Assembly (NCBI GenBank): GCA_003648875.1
Contig: QMQC01000009.1
Span: forward strand, 1 to 15,912
Source of the DNA: Actinomycetota bacterium
Lineage (GTDB): Bacteria; Actinomycetota; Acidimicrobiia; Spongiisociales; UBA5794
Direction: 5' to 3'
Length of the DNA stretch: 15,912 nucleotides
Positions 7,893-15,844 of the stretch are shown here, piece by piece. How positions within the stretch are numbered: position 1 is the first letter of the stretch; every line of letters starts with the position of its first letter. The position numbers and the translations under genes were made by a program. Below the pieces are notes generated by a model that was not told the DNA's origin, ran no database searches, and saw only the letters and a program-made list of their open reading frames with translations.

Positions 7893-8419
7893 CGGGACGC
7901 CTCCTCTTCGGTGGATCCGAGGTGGAAGTAGGCGAGAGCGATCGTTCCGATGGCAGCAATCGTCAGCAACATCACGATGGAGAGGAACACGACCGTCCAT
8001 GTGCCGAAGATCTCGTCGGCAACTGCTTCGGCGGAACCGTACAAGTTCGGCCTTCCGAAGGCACTGGATCCCGTCACCCACACCGCTCGTCCGGCGAGGG
8101 CAACGGCAGCGAAGAAGCCGGCAGCGACGACCGCGGTCATCGCACGCTGGATCGGTAGCTGCGCGCCGTAAGCATCACTCTTGTCAACGCCGATCATCAT
8201 GATGACGAAGAGGAACAGGGTCATCACCGCCCCGGCGTAGATGATCACCTGGACAACTGCAACGAACGGAGCATCAAGCAGCAGGTACATGACCGCCAGG
8301 CTGAACATCGTGGTCAGGAGGCCCATTGCCGAATATACGCTGTTCGATGCTGTCACCATCCCGATGGCTCCAACAAGGGCGACTGCAGCGAAGATGATGA
8401 AGACGATCGTCTCAGCCAT
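7889..8419 (-). CDS. nuoJ: NADH-quinone oxidoreductase subunit J
   Basis: A 176-residue, five-helix membrane subunit of complex I. The diagnostic stretch is QVIIYAGAVMTLFLFVIMM (57-75) with the conserved Tyr61, corresponding to helix 3, which contains a pi-bulge in solved structures and is implicated in coupling. A polar insertion around 112-137 separates the last two helices. The open frame extends 51 codons further upstream, but that stretch lies inside nuoI and reads as non-membrane sequence. The ATG chosen at 8419 has a GGAGGT site 5 bases upstream and overlaps the nuoI end by 8 bases. The end overlaps nuoK by 4 bases. Confidence 0.96.
   Translation of the reverse strand: MAETIVFIIFAAVALVGAIGMVTASNSVYSAMGLLTTMFSLAVMYLLLDAPFVAVVQVIIYAGAVMTLFLFVIMMIGVDKSDAYGAQLPIQRAMTAVVAAGFFAAVALAGRAVWVTGSSAFGRPNLYGSAEAVADEIFGTWTVVFLSIVMLLTIAAIGTIALAYFHLGSTEEEASR
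7900..7905 (-). promoter_or_regulatory. Ribosome binding site deciding the nuoK start
   Basis: AGGAGG on the minus strand, with a 7-base spacer to the ATG ending at 7892. It lies within the end of nuoJ and supports the short, family-length NuoK over the longer open frame. Confidence 0.8.
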
Positions 8420-9053
8420 CGGCCACCTCCACATCCTTCGCATCGGACTGGCCTCTCTCGGCAGGGAGTTCGCCGGTTCGTGCCGAAGGGCTCCACTGGA
8501 CAACGCCCTCATATTCGACGCGACCAGATGGTGAAGTTGCACGCATCCAACCGTCACCGATCCTGAGCTCATTGAGATCGATCAGTTTCGAATCCGGCTG
8601 GGGGTGGTTCGGAGTTCCATCCGGTTCGACGAGGAGGTCATCCTTCGTATAGATCGCCTCATCACGCTCCGTTGTGGACATCTCAAAGAGATGGGTCATC
8701 GTGATCGCCTGCGTCGGACACGCCTCGACACACATGGCGCAGAAGATGCAGCGCAGCATGTTGATCTCATAAACGAACCCATATCGTTCGCCTTCACTCA
8801 CCGGATCACCCGGCGGATTGCCCGCACCGCGAACATAGATGCAGTTCGCAGGGCACACGCCGGCGCACAGCTCACAGCCGATGCACTTCTCAGTCCCATC
8901 GAGGTTTCGGTTCAGCACATGGCGGCCGTGGAAACGCTCAGGCTTCACCCGTTTCTCGTCCGGGTACTGGATCGTGACGCGTGGCCTCGTGACCTGACGC
9001 ATGGTCACGGCGAATCCTCGGAAAGGACCAAGGAGGTCAGCGAACCAGCTCAT
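8412..9053 (-). CDS. nuoI: NADH-quinone oxidoreductase subunit I (8Fe ferredoxin-type)
   Basis: A 213-residue peripheral-arm subunit carrying two [4Fe-4S] clusters (N6a and N6b) that pass electrons towards N2 and quinone. The motifs are CIGCELCAGVCP (Cys57, 60, 63, 67) and CIFCAMCVEACP (Cys102, 105, 108, 112). The N-terminal 50 residues include the usual amphipathic membrane-contacting part. The C-terminal segment past about residue 150 is a polar extension that continues for about 60 residues and ends in a charged tail. The start is 10 bases after the nuoH stop, with GAGGGG overlapping that stop as the ribosome binding site. Confidence 0.97.
   Translation of the reverse strand: MSWFADLLGPFRGFAVTMRQVTRPRVTIQYPDEKRVKPERFHGRHVLNRNLDGTEKCIGCELCAGVCPANCIYVRGAGNPPGDPVSEGERYGFVYEINMLRCIFCAMCVEACPTQAITMTHLFEMSTTERDEAIYTKDDLLVEPDGTPNHPQPDSKLIDLNELRIGDGWMRATSPSGRVEYEGVVQWSPSARTGELPAERGQSDAKDVEVADG
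8425..8430 (-). promoter_or_regulatory. Ribosome binding site deciding the nuoJ start
   Basis: GGAGGT on the minus strand, 5 bases before the ATG ending at 8419 and inside the 3' end of nuoI. It supports starting NuoJ at MAETIVFIIF rather than at the upstream ATGs in the same frame. Confidence 0.8.
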
Positions 9054-9063
9054 CGACTACCCC

Positions 9064-10104
9064 TCATGTCCACGGCGCTCCGAAGTCGCGGAATCCCAGG
9101 GCGATTGCCACGAGGATGATCCAAGCAAGAGAAACCGGAATGAGCTTCTTCCATCCGAGCGCCATCAGTTGGTCGTAACGCATCCGTGGGAGGCTCGCTC
9201 TCACCCAGACGAAGAACAGAATGATGAGCCAGGTCTTTGCGAGGAACCAGAAGATGGGGAGGAGTTGTCGCACAACCGTCGGTCCCAGGACGGGGCCGGC
9301 CCAGCCGCCGAGGAAGAGGGCTGTCGTGAGCGCGGAGATGTTGAAGATGTTGATGTACTCCGCGAGGAAGAACAGGGCGAATCTCATGCCTGAGTACTCC
9401 GTGTGGAAACCTCCGACGATCTCCTGTTCGGCCTCGACAAGATCGAAGGGTGCCCTGTTCGTCTCGGCGAATCCGGCGATGAGGAAGATCACGAACGAAG
9501 GGACGAGGATCAGGTTCCATGCCGGGACAAAGCCGCCGAACGTTCCCTGCTGTGACTCAACGATCGCCGTGATCGACAAGGAGCCTGAGAACATCACGAC
9601 GGGTATGAGGGCGAGACCCATGGCGGCCTCGTACGAGATCATCTGGGCAGACGCCCGAACCGAACCCAGAAGCGGATATTTCGAGCCGGATGCCCAGCCG
9701 GCGAGTGTGACGGCGTACACACCCATCGAAGATATTGCCAGGACGTACAGCAATCCGACATTGATGTCCATCGCCGCAAGGGAATACGACGTTTCGTTTA
9801 TCACAATGGGTGCACCGATCGGAATCACCAGGAACATCAGCAACGCCGTGACCATTGCGATGACTGGTGCTGCGATGTAGAGGCCGAACTCGGCCCTCGT
9901 CGGCGTGATGCCCTCCTTGAAGATGGCCTTCAGACCGTCAGCAAGGGTTTGGAGGATTCCGAAAGGTCCCGCTCTGCTCGGCCCGATCCGGTTCTGGAGG
10001 TCTGACACGAACTTGCGCTCCACCCAGACAAGCAACAGTACGGTCACAAGGAGGAACACGAAGGCGAATATCACCCGAATCCCGGCTTCGATGAAGATGC
10101 TCAT
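9064..10104 (-). CDS. nuoH: NADH-quinone oxidoreductase subunit H
   Basis: A 346-residue membrane subunit that forms the quinone channel with NuoB and NuoD and anchors the peripheral arm. Signature blocks are VERKFVSDLQNRIGPSRAGP (28-47), SYEAAMGLALIPVV with Glu159, and the loop ETNRAPFDLVEAEQEIVGGF (214-233), followed by HTEYSG. These line the E-channel and quinone pocket in known structures. About eight hydrophobic helices are visible, and the length is normal. The start overlaps the nuoG stop (ATGA) and has a strong GGAGGT site 5 bases upstream. Confidence 0.98.
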   Translation of the reverse strand: MSIFIEAGIRVIFAFVFLLVTVLLLVWVERKFVSDLQNRIGPSRAGPFGILQTLADGLKAIFKEGITPTRAEFGLYIAAPVIAMVTALLMFLVIPIGAPIVINETSYSLAAMDINVGLLYVLAISSMGVYAVTLAGWASGSKYPLLGSVRASAQMISYEAAMGLALIPVVMFSGSLSITAIVESQQGTFGGFVPAWNLILVPSFVIFLIAGFAETNRAPFDLVEAEQEIVGGFHTEYSGMRFALFFLAEYINIFNISALTTALFLGGWAGPVLGPTVVRQLLPIFWFLAKTWLIILFFVWVRASLPRMRYDQLMALGWKKLIPVSLAWIILVAIALGFRDFGAPWT

Positions 10105-12533
10105 GCATCACCTCCGAGCGTCTCCACGCGGATGGTTGGAGTCGCGGCGATCGCCTTCGTTGCTTCATGGTTGTGGGGCAGCACGATTGAGCGTTCGGGA
10201 ACACCGCCATCGAGGACGACCGGCAGCTTGTGTCCACCGACATTCAACGATGTCCCCTCCAAGACCGTCATCGATGCTGCGTCCTTCGGATGCATCCGGA
10301 CCGCTACAGGATCGACAAGTCCCTTGAGCGTCTCGGCGTACCGGGTGAGAGCACCTGCGTCATAGAGCGACGGTGCGAGGTGAAGAGTGAAACGATCGGT
10401 GATGACAGGCACGGTCACATCGACGGGGATGTGGCCGAGGGGTTGGTTTGCGTGCGGAAGGGGCACGATCGCTCCATCCTCACCAGCCTCAAACATCAGG
10501 TAGTCAGCCGTCATCCCAGAATACGCGGGAGCCGTTTCGGCAATCTCCTTGTTGATGATCTTCCAGTCCGAGGCACCGAGGTCCGATCCCATGCTCTGAG
10601 ATATCCCGTCGAGAGCGGCCGTCAAGGTCATCGACCTCCCCGGCGGCTGAACCGAGCTTTGGAGCCGCTGCACGCGACCCTCGAGGTTGGTGACCGTGCC
10701 GTTGATCTCACCCCACGCAGCCAGGGGGAGGATCACATCTGCCATGGCAGCCGAGTCCGTGACGAACGTGTCGAGGGCGACGACGAACTCAGCCGCCTCG
10801 AGAGCGCTTTGGGCAAGTGCAGGATCGGGACATTCCCTGATCGGGTCTGCGCCGACGAGTACGACGGCTCGCAGATCGCGATCGATGAGAGCTCCGAGCA
10901 TTGCCATGGTGTCTTTGCCCGCGACTTCGGGCAGTGGCCCCCACTTTTCTTCCAGTGCGGCGACAGCCGCTTCATCGCCAGTACTTGCGCGCCCAGGGAG
11001 GAGAGTCGGAGCAAGGCCCATGTCCAGGGCTCCAAAGACGTTCGCCCGAGCAAGCAGTGGCATGAGCCTTGCGCCGGGGAGTGCCCGTGCAAACGCTGCA
11101 ACCGCCTCAGGGAGCAAGGGATCCTCTGTGATCGAGGTACGTCCTACGAGTGCAACCACAGGCCCGTCGCCAAGAGCGTCGATCACTGCCTGGTGGGCAG
11201 TGTCGCCACGAGACAGCTTGCGAAGGATCTCCGGTCCGGAGCCTGCGCGATAGCGAACCGTGTGGGAGGCGATCGAGTCCAGTCCGGTAGCAACGGGGCT
11301 GACGACAACGAGCCTTGCTCCGGCGAGGACGGCCTTGCGCACCCTCAGATAAAGCACGGGAAGCGTCTCTTTGAGATCAGAGCACCAAACGAGGATCGTA
11401 TTCGCTGTGTCGAGATCGTTGACATTCGCCCTTGGAATGACCGCGGCGGCGAGGTGCGGGTCTATGCCGTCTCCCACGATGGCGTCGACATGGGGTGACC
11501 CTACGACGACTCGCATGAACTTGCTCAGTGCATACGCTTCCTCGTTGGTACCGGAAGCACCACCGATCGCACCGATCTCGGTCCCAACGTAGCTTCCCAG
11601 GCGGCTGGCGACCATCTCGATCGCCTCGGTCCACGTTGCCTCTCTGAAGGCCCCACCATCGCGGATGAGCGGCTTTGTGATCCGGTTCTCTGACCGGAAC
11701 GCCGTGAACGCGAACCTGTCCTTGTCTGAGAGCCATCCGTCGTTGAGCGCGTCGTTGCCAGCTCCGTAGATCCGAAGGATCCTTCCCCGTGAACTGTGCA
11801 CCTCCACCGACGATTGCATTGCATCCACCAGGGATGCAGATCTCTTTGACTCGAGATCCCACGGCCGTGCCTTGAAGCGGTAGTCGACAGATGTGAGGGC
11901 GCCAACAGGGCATACCTGGACGGTGTTGCCCGAGAAGTATGAGGAGAACGGTGCATCGGGAAAGGTGTTGATCTCTACGTGGCTACCGCGGTTGATGAAC
12001 TCGATCAACGGGTCACCAGCGATGTCGTCTGCCACCCTCACGCAACGATCACACAACACGCAGCGCTCCCTGTCGAGAAGCACGAGATCAGACACAGGCA
12101 TCGGCTTGATGTGCGTGCGCTTCTCTTCTACGAACCTGCTCTCACCCGCACCGTGGGTAAGCGCCTGATCCTGGAGCGGGCATTCGCCCCCCTTGTCACA
12201 CACGGGACAGTCAAGCGGGTGGTTGAGGAGCAGAAATTCGAGGATGCCTGCCTGTGCCTTCTTGACGACTTCGGACGATGTATCGACGACCATTCCGTCG
12301 GACACAGACGTCGTGCATGATGGAATCAACGCAGTGCCCCGCGGGCCTTCGACTTCGACGAGACACATCCTGCACTTTCCGACAGGCTTGAGCTTGTCGT
12401 GGTGACAGAAGCGCGGGATGTATTCGCCTGCCTTCTCCGCGGCAGTGATCAAGCGTTCTCCCTCGATGGCGTCGTGGGCAACACCATTGATGGTGATCGA
12501 GACGGTGTCGTGCTCAGCCAACGGGACCCTCAC
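10101..12533 (-). CDS. nuoG: NADH-quinone oxidoreductase subunit G (Fe-S subunit, N7 ligands absent)
   Basis: An 810-residue peripheral-arm subunit with an N-terminal ferredoxin-like domain and a molybdopterin-oxidoreductase-like remainder that no longer binds a cofactor in this family. Ligands seen: [2Fe-2S] Cys43, 54, 57, 73; His-ligated [4Fe-4S] His105, Cys109, 112, 118; second [4Fe-4S] Cys158, 161, 164, 208. The CxxCxxxC cluster (N7) found in E. coli and Thermus would follow near residue 230, but that stretch (SASLVDAMQSSVEV) has no cysteine. The only later cysteines are two isolated ones. This resembles the mitochondrial 75-kDa type. The start taken is GTG, overlapping nuoF by 20 bases. 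A TTG four codons downstream, with GAGGG about 6 bases before it, is an equally credible start and would shorten the overlap to 8 bases. Residue numbers use the GTG. Confidence 0.96.
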   Translation of the reverse strand: MRVPLAEHDTVSITINGVAHDAIEGERLITAAEKAGEYIPRFCHHDKLKPVGKCRMCLVEVEGPRGTALIPSCTTSVSDGMVVDTSSEVVKKAQAGILEFLLLNHPLDCPVCDKGGECPLQDQALTHGAGESRFVEEKRTHIKPMPVSDLVLLDRERCVLCDRCVRVADDIAGDPLIEFINRGSHVEINTFPDAPFSSYFSGNTVQVCPVGALTSVDYRFKARPWDLESKRSASLVDAMQSSVEVHSSRGRILRIYGAGNDALNDGWLSDKDRFAFTAFRSENRITKPLIRDGGAFREATWTEAIEMVASRLGSYVGTEIGAIGGASGTNEEAYALSKFMRVVVGSPHVDAIVGDGIDPHLAAAVIPRANVNDLDTANTILVWCSDLKETLPVLYLRVRKAVLAGARLVVVSPVATGLDSIASHTVRYRAGSGPEILRKLSRGDTAHQAVIDALGDGPVVALVGRTSITEDPLLPEAVAAFARALPGARLMPLLARANVFGALDMGLAPTLLPGRASTGDEAAVAALEEKWGPLPEVAGKDTMAMLGALIDRDLRAVVLVGADPIRECPDPALAQSALEAAEFVVALDTFVTDSAAMADVILPLAAWGEINGTVTNLEGRVQRLQSSVQPPGRSMTLTAALDGISQSMGSDLGASDWKIINKEIAETAPAYSGMTADYLMFEAGEDGAIVPLPHANQPLGHIPVDVTVPVITDRFTLHLAPSLYDAGALTRYAETLKGLVDPVAVRMHPKDAASMTVLEGTSLNVGGHKLPVVLDGGVPERSIVLPHNHEATKAIAATPTIRVETLGGDA
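10110..10115 (-). promoter_or_regulatory. Ribosome binding site of nuoH
   Basis: GGAGGT on the minus strand, 5 bases before the nuoH ATG and inside the last codons of nuoG. It fixes the nuoH start at the ATGA overlap. Confidence 0.75.
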
Positions 12534-13806
12534 TTCCGGCGATCATCGCCTCGAGTTCAGGTCTGAACCACCGCGTGATGGAGGTGATCGGAGACACGGT
12601 TGAGGGACCCAGCGGACAGATGGTCGTCATGGCCGGTGGCCACTTCAGTCCAGGGGAGATGTTGTCCGAGATGTCGAGCATCAGATCGATGTCTTCTGGG
12701 CGCCCGTTGCCATCAAGGATCCGCTTGAGCACGGCTTCGAGCCACGAAGTACCCTCCCTGCACGGCGTGCACTGGCCACAGGATTCGTGGGCGAAGAATC
12801 GCACGATGCGATGCGCAGCAGCAACGACGTTGGTGGTCTCGTCCATGACGACAACAGCACCGGCGCCGATCATCGATCCGTTCGCAGCAACGTCATCGAT
12901 CGAGACGATCGTGTCCAGGTGCTCATCCGGCACGAACCACGGCGCCGATGCTCCACCGGGTATCCAGGCCTTGAGTGCCTTGCCATCCGGGATGCCGCCG
13001 CCGATGTCGAAGATCAGCTCACGCCAAGTCATCCCCATGACGATCTCGTGGTTGCCCGGCCTGGCGATGTGGCCAGAGATGCTGAGCATCTTCGTGCCGG
13101 CAGATCGCTCGGGTCCGATCGCTGCATATGCCGTCCCACCGTTGGTCATGATCCAAGGGACGTTCGAGATGGATTCGACGTTGTTGACGATCGTCGGCTT
13201 TGCGTACAGGCCCTCAACCGCGGGGAATGGTGGCTTGAGTCGTGGCTCTCCACGACGGCCTTCGAGACTGTTGAGCAGAGCCGTCTCTTCACCGCAGATG
13301 TAGGCGCCGCCGCCCAGGTGGAGCGTCACATCGAGCGAGAACTCGGTTCCGCGAATATCCTGCCCGAGGTAGCCGGCGTCATATGCCTCTTCGACTGCAC
13401 GCTGCAGTCTGCGAGCAGACTTCGGATACTCACCGCGGATGTACACGAATGCGTGGCTCACTCCAAGGGCATAGCTCGAGATGATGATGCCTTCGAGAAG
13501 CTGATGTGGGTCGCGTTCTGTGAGCTGGCGATCGTTGAACGTGCCGGGCTCTGACTCGTCACAGTTGACCACGAGGTAGCGGGGCTCTGCAGGAGCAAGG
13601 AAACCCCATTTGACACCCATGGGGAACCCTGCACCCCCTCGACCGCGCAAGTTTGAGGCTTTTACCTCTTCGATGATGTCCTCTTTGGACATGTCGTTGA
13701 GAGCCTTTGTGAGGGCCTCGTAGCCACCCGTGTCGAGGTAGCGACTGAGCGTGTGGCTGTCCGATGGGTGGGCATCCATCCGCACGGTGAGGATCTTGTC
13801 TGTCAT
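12514..13806 (-). CDS. nuoF: NADH-quinone oxidoreductase subunit F (FMN/NADH-binding)
   Basis: A 430-residue catalytic subunit that oxidises NADH, holds FMN and the N3 [4Fe-4S] cluster, and forms the NADH module with NuoE and NuoG. Visible motifs are GRGGAGFPMGVKW (55-67) of the nucleotide-binding region, NCDESEPGTFNDR (81-93), the YICGEETALLNSLEGRRGEP block (169-188) and the cluster ligands ESCGQCTPC (Cys343, 346, 349) with Cys397 in TICPLG. The SLBB-like region lies around 235-300. The length is normal. The ATG overlaps the nuoE stop as ATGA and is preceded by a G-rich ribosome binding site. All expected ligands are present. Confidence 0.98.
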   Translation of the reverse strand: MTDKILTVRMDAHPSDSHTLSRYLDTGGYEALTKALNDMSKEDIIEEVKASNLRGRGGAGFPMGVKWGFLAPAEPRYLVVNCDESEPGTFNDRQLTERDPHQLLEGIIISSYALGVSHAFVYIRGEYPKSARRLQRAVEEAYDAGYLGQDIRGTEFSLDVTLHLGGGAYICGEETALLNSLEGRRGEPRLKPPFPAVEGLYAKPTIVNNVESISNVPWIMTNGGTAYAAIGPERSAGTKMLSISGHIARPGNHEIVMGMTWRELIFDIGGGIPDGKALKAWIPGGASAPWFVPDEHLDTIVSIDDVAANGSMIGAGAVVVMDETTNVVAAAHRIVRFFAHESCGQCTPCREGTSWLEAVLKRILDGNGRPEDIDLMLDISDNISPGLKWPPAMTTICPLGPSTVSPITSITRWFRPELEAMIAGSEGPVG

Positions 13807-14444
13807 CGACCCCCCCGTGCTGACCCATTGGTGGAACCGTATGGACCGAACGCAGGAACGGGTCGCGTCGCGCCCTGGGGCTCTGTCGAACCCCAGTCAA
13901 AGGATCGCTGCCCCCCGAACAACTGCTGCATCTCGTCGGCGAGAAGCACAGTCGGCTTGGTGTCTCTCAGCCAATCGATGAGCGCTTCTGCCTTGTCCAG
14001 CGTGATTCCCTCGATCAACTCGTAGTTGACTTGCACCGCTGGTGCCCCACCACATGCCCCAATACACTCGACGTGCTCAACCGAAACCGACCCATCATCA
14101 GTCGTCTCTCCGCTGGCGACACCGCTCGCCTCCTCGACAGCAGCCAACACTTCATCGGCGCCGTTGAGATGACACGAAATGGAAGTGCAGACAGAGATGA
14201 GGTAGTCGCCGATCTTCTCGCGTTTGAACATCGTGTAGAACGTTGCAACCGACTGCACCTGGACGGGTGTGATATCGATGAGCTCGGCGACCTCACACAT
14301 CGCTTCGAGGGATGCGTACTCATGCTCGAGGCTCGCCACATACAGCAGTGGCATCAGAGCCGACCGCTTGACGGGATAGGAAGCAAGGATCGACCTTGCC
14401 CTCTCCTGGTTCTCGAGGCTCCAATGCGAGATCACAGACATCAT
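13803..14444 (-). CDS. nuoE: NADH-quinone oxidoreductase subunit E (24-kDa type)
   Basis: A 213-residue thioredoxin-fold subunit holding the off-pathway [2Fe-2S] cluster N1a next to the FMN of NuoF. Ligands are Cys86 and Cys91 (SVCTSISCH) and Cys127 and Cys131 (VECIGACGGAP). The N-terminal helical bundle and the block TPVQVQSVATFYTMF (59-73) are typical. After the fold, from about residue 170, comes a low-complexity Gly/Ser/Pro extension of about 40 residues, as seen in actinobacterial NuoE. The frame is open for 40 codons upstream, inside nuoD, but those residues are Arg/Cys-rich and non-homologous. Two adjacent ATGs fit (14444 or 14441). The first gives an ATGA overlap with the nuoD stop and has GGAG about 11 bases upstream. 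Confidence 0.96.
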   Translation of the reverse strand: MMSVISHWSLENQERARSILASYPVKRSALMPLLYVASLEHEYASLEAMCEVAELIDITPVQVQSVATFYTMFKREKIGDYLISVCTSISCHLNGADEVLAAVEEASGVASGETTDDGSVSVEHVECIGACGGAPAVQVNYELIEGITLDKAEALIDWLRDTKPTVLLADEMQQLFGGQRSFDWGSTEPQGATRPVPAFGPYGSTNGSARGGR

Positions 14445-15844
14445 CGGTCGACGTCTCCGAGTACCGGATCCGTCGATGCAAGGGTCGCAATGACATCCGC
14501 GATCAGCGAGTCCGTCATCATCGCTGGGAGAGCCTGCACGGCGGCAAACGACGGTGCACGCCATCGCAGACGCCAGGGCTTCGCACCACCTTTTGAGACT
14601 ATGTATGCGCCGATCTCACCACGAGGTCCTTCAACGGCCTGATAGGCCGTGCCCGCCGGGACGCTGACACCTTCGGTGAACAGCTTGAAGTGGTGAATCA
14701 GGGCCTCCATCGACTCGTCGATCCGCGCCCTCGGTGGAGGTGTCACCTTTGAATCGGTGCTGCGATAGTCACCGCTCGGAATGGATTCGAGAACCTGCTC
14801 GGCTATGTGAAGCGATTGGCGGATCTCATCGATTCTCACCTTGTATCGATCGAACGAATCGCCATGCTTCCCGAGAGGTACATCGAAGTCGTACTGCTCG
14901 ATCCCACAATACGGTGCAGCCTTGCGGAGATCCCAGTCGACCCCTGAGGCTCGCGCTACGGGACCAGTTACCCCGTACTGTCTGACCTCGGCCGGTGTGA
15001 GGACGCCAACGCCAAGCGTTCGATCCAGAAAGATCGGGTTCTCGTTGAGGAGCTCCTCGTACTCGTCGACGCCATCGTTGACCATCTTGACCAGCGTCAC
15101 GATGTCCTCTTCCCAACCGTCGGGTAGATCAGCCGCAACGCCACCAACCCTGATGTAGTTGTGGTTCATCCGCAGGCCGGTCGTCTTCTCGAAGAAATCG
15201 AGACAGACTTCGCGCTCACGCCAGCCGTAGATCATCATCGACAGAGCGCCAACGTCCATTCCCATGGTCGCCGCAGACAGGAGGTGGCTAGCAACCCGGT
15301 TGAGCTCGGTCATGAGGATCCGGATCGCACTGGCCCGTTCCGGCACCTCGAGACCGAGGAGTTGTTCGGTCGCCAAGGAGAACGCAAGTTCATTGTGGAA
15401 CGGTGAGAGGTAGTCCATCCGCGTCACGTTCGTTGATCCCTGCGAGTAGCTGAGCGTCTCGGCCGTCTTCTCCATCCCGGTATGGAGGTATCCGATGATC
15501 GGCTTGACCCGACGAACGGTCTCACCTTCGAGTTCCATGTGGAGCCGAAGCACGCCGTGGGTGGAGGGATGCTGGGGACCCATGTTGATGATCTGGCGCT
15601 CTTCGTCCACGACTCGCTCCGCCACGACGAAATCATCGTCGACATCAATGCCCCGCTGAATATCGAGGGCAGGGTCCTCGTCGCGATGGAGCAGCTCCTG
15701 GGCACCTTCGTCTGTGCTCTGGGCGAACGGCATGCGCTCCTCGGTGCCAGATACCCAGATGTCGTGCTTCATGCGCCTGGTCTCAGAGGCCGACTGGTCC
15801 CGTGAAGATTCGTTGGCGTTGTCGCCGCTCTCAACTGTGTCCAT
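14441..15844 (-). CDS. nuoD: NADH-quinone oxidoreductase subunit D (49-kDa type)
   Basis: A 467-residue peripheral-arm subunit that builds the quinone-reduction site. Conserved blocks are NMGPQHPSTHGVLRL (88-102, with His92 and His96), YLHTGMEKTAE, RMDYLSPFHNELAF, ARASGVDWDLRK, and a C-terminus APSFAAVQALP leading to the VLGDVDR end. The core therefore starts near residue 85, leaving an acidic N-terminal extension of about 80 residues, longer than usual. The start is uncertain. ATG at 15844 gives 467 residues and a stretch with normal codon-position base use in this frame. ATG at 15772 would remove 24 residues and make an ATGA overlap with the upstream frame. An AGGAGGG lies 14 bases before the first ATG, which is rather far. 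Confidence 0.96.
   Translation of the reverse strand: MDTVESGDNANESSRDQSASETRRMKHDIWVSGTEERMPFAQSTDEGAQELLHRDEDPALDIQRGIDVDDDFVVAERVVDEERQIINMGPQHPSTHGVLRLHMELEGETVRRVKPIIGYLHTGMEKTAETLSYSQGSTNVTRMDYLSPFHNELAFSLATEQLLGLEVPERASAIRILMTELNRVASHLLSAATMGMDVGALSMMIYGWREREVCLDFFEKTTGLRMNHNYIRVGGVAADLPDGWEEDIVTLVKMVNDGVDEYEELLNENPIFLDRTLGVGVLTPAEVRQYGVTGPVARASGVDWDLRKAAPYCGIEQYDFDVPLGKHGDSFDRYKVRIDEIRQSLHIAEQVLESIPSGDYRSTDSKVTPPPRARIDESMEALIHHFKLFTEGVSVPAGTAYQAVEGPRGEIGAYIVSKGGAKPWRLRWRAPSFAAVQALPAMMTDSLIADVIATLASTDPVLGDVDR

Noticed and set aside
7893..8081. Upstream extension of the nuoK frame
   Set aside because: The 63 extra residues are Arg-rich, lie inside nuoJ, and are absent from the NuoK family; the ATG at 7892 has a good ribosome binding site.
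10230..11498. Long plus-strand open frame (422 codons) opposite nuoG
   Set aside because: It lies fully antisense to conserved NuoG sequence and its translation is rich in Arg, Cys, His and Ser without recognisable motifs; long antisense frames are expected in GC-rich coding DNA.
14445..14564. Upstream extension of the nuoE frame
   Set aside because: The 40 extra residues fall in the conserved C-terminus of nuoD and do not resemble NuoE; ATG at 14444 fits the operon's ATGA pattern.
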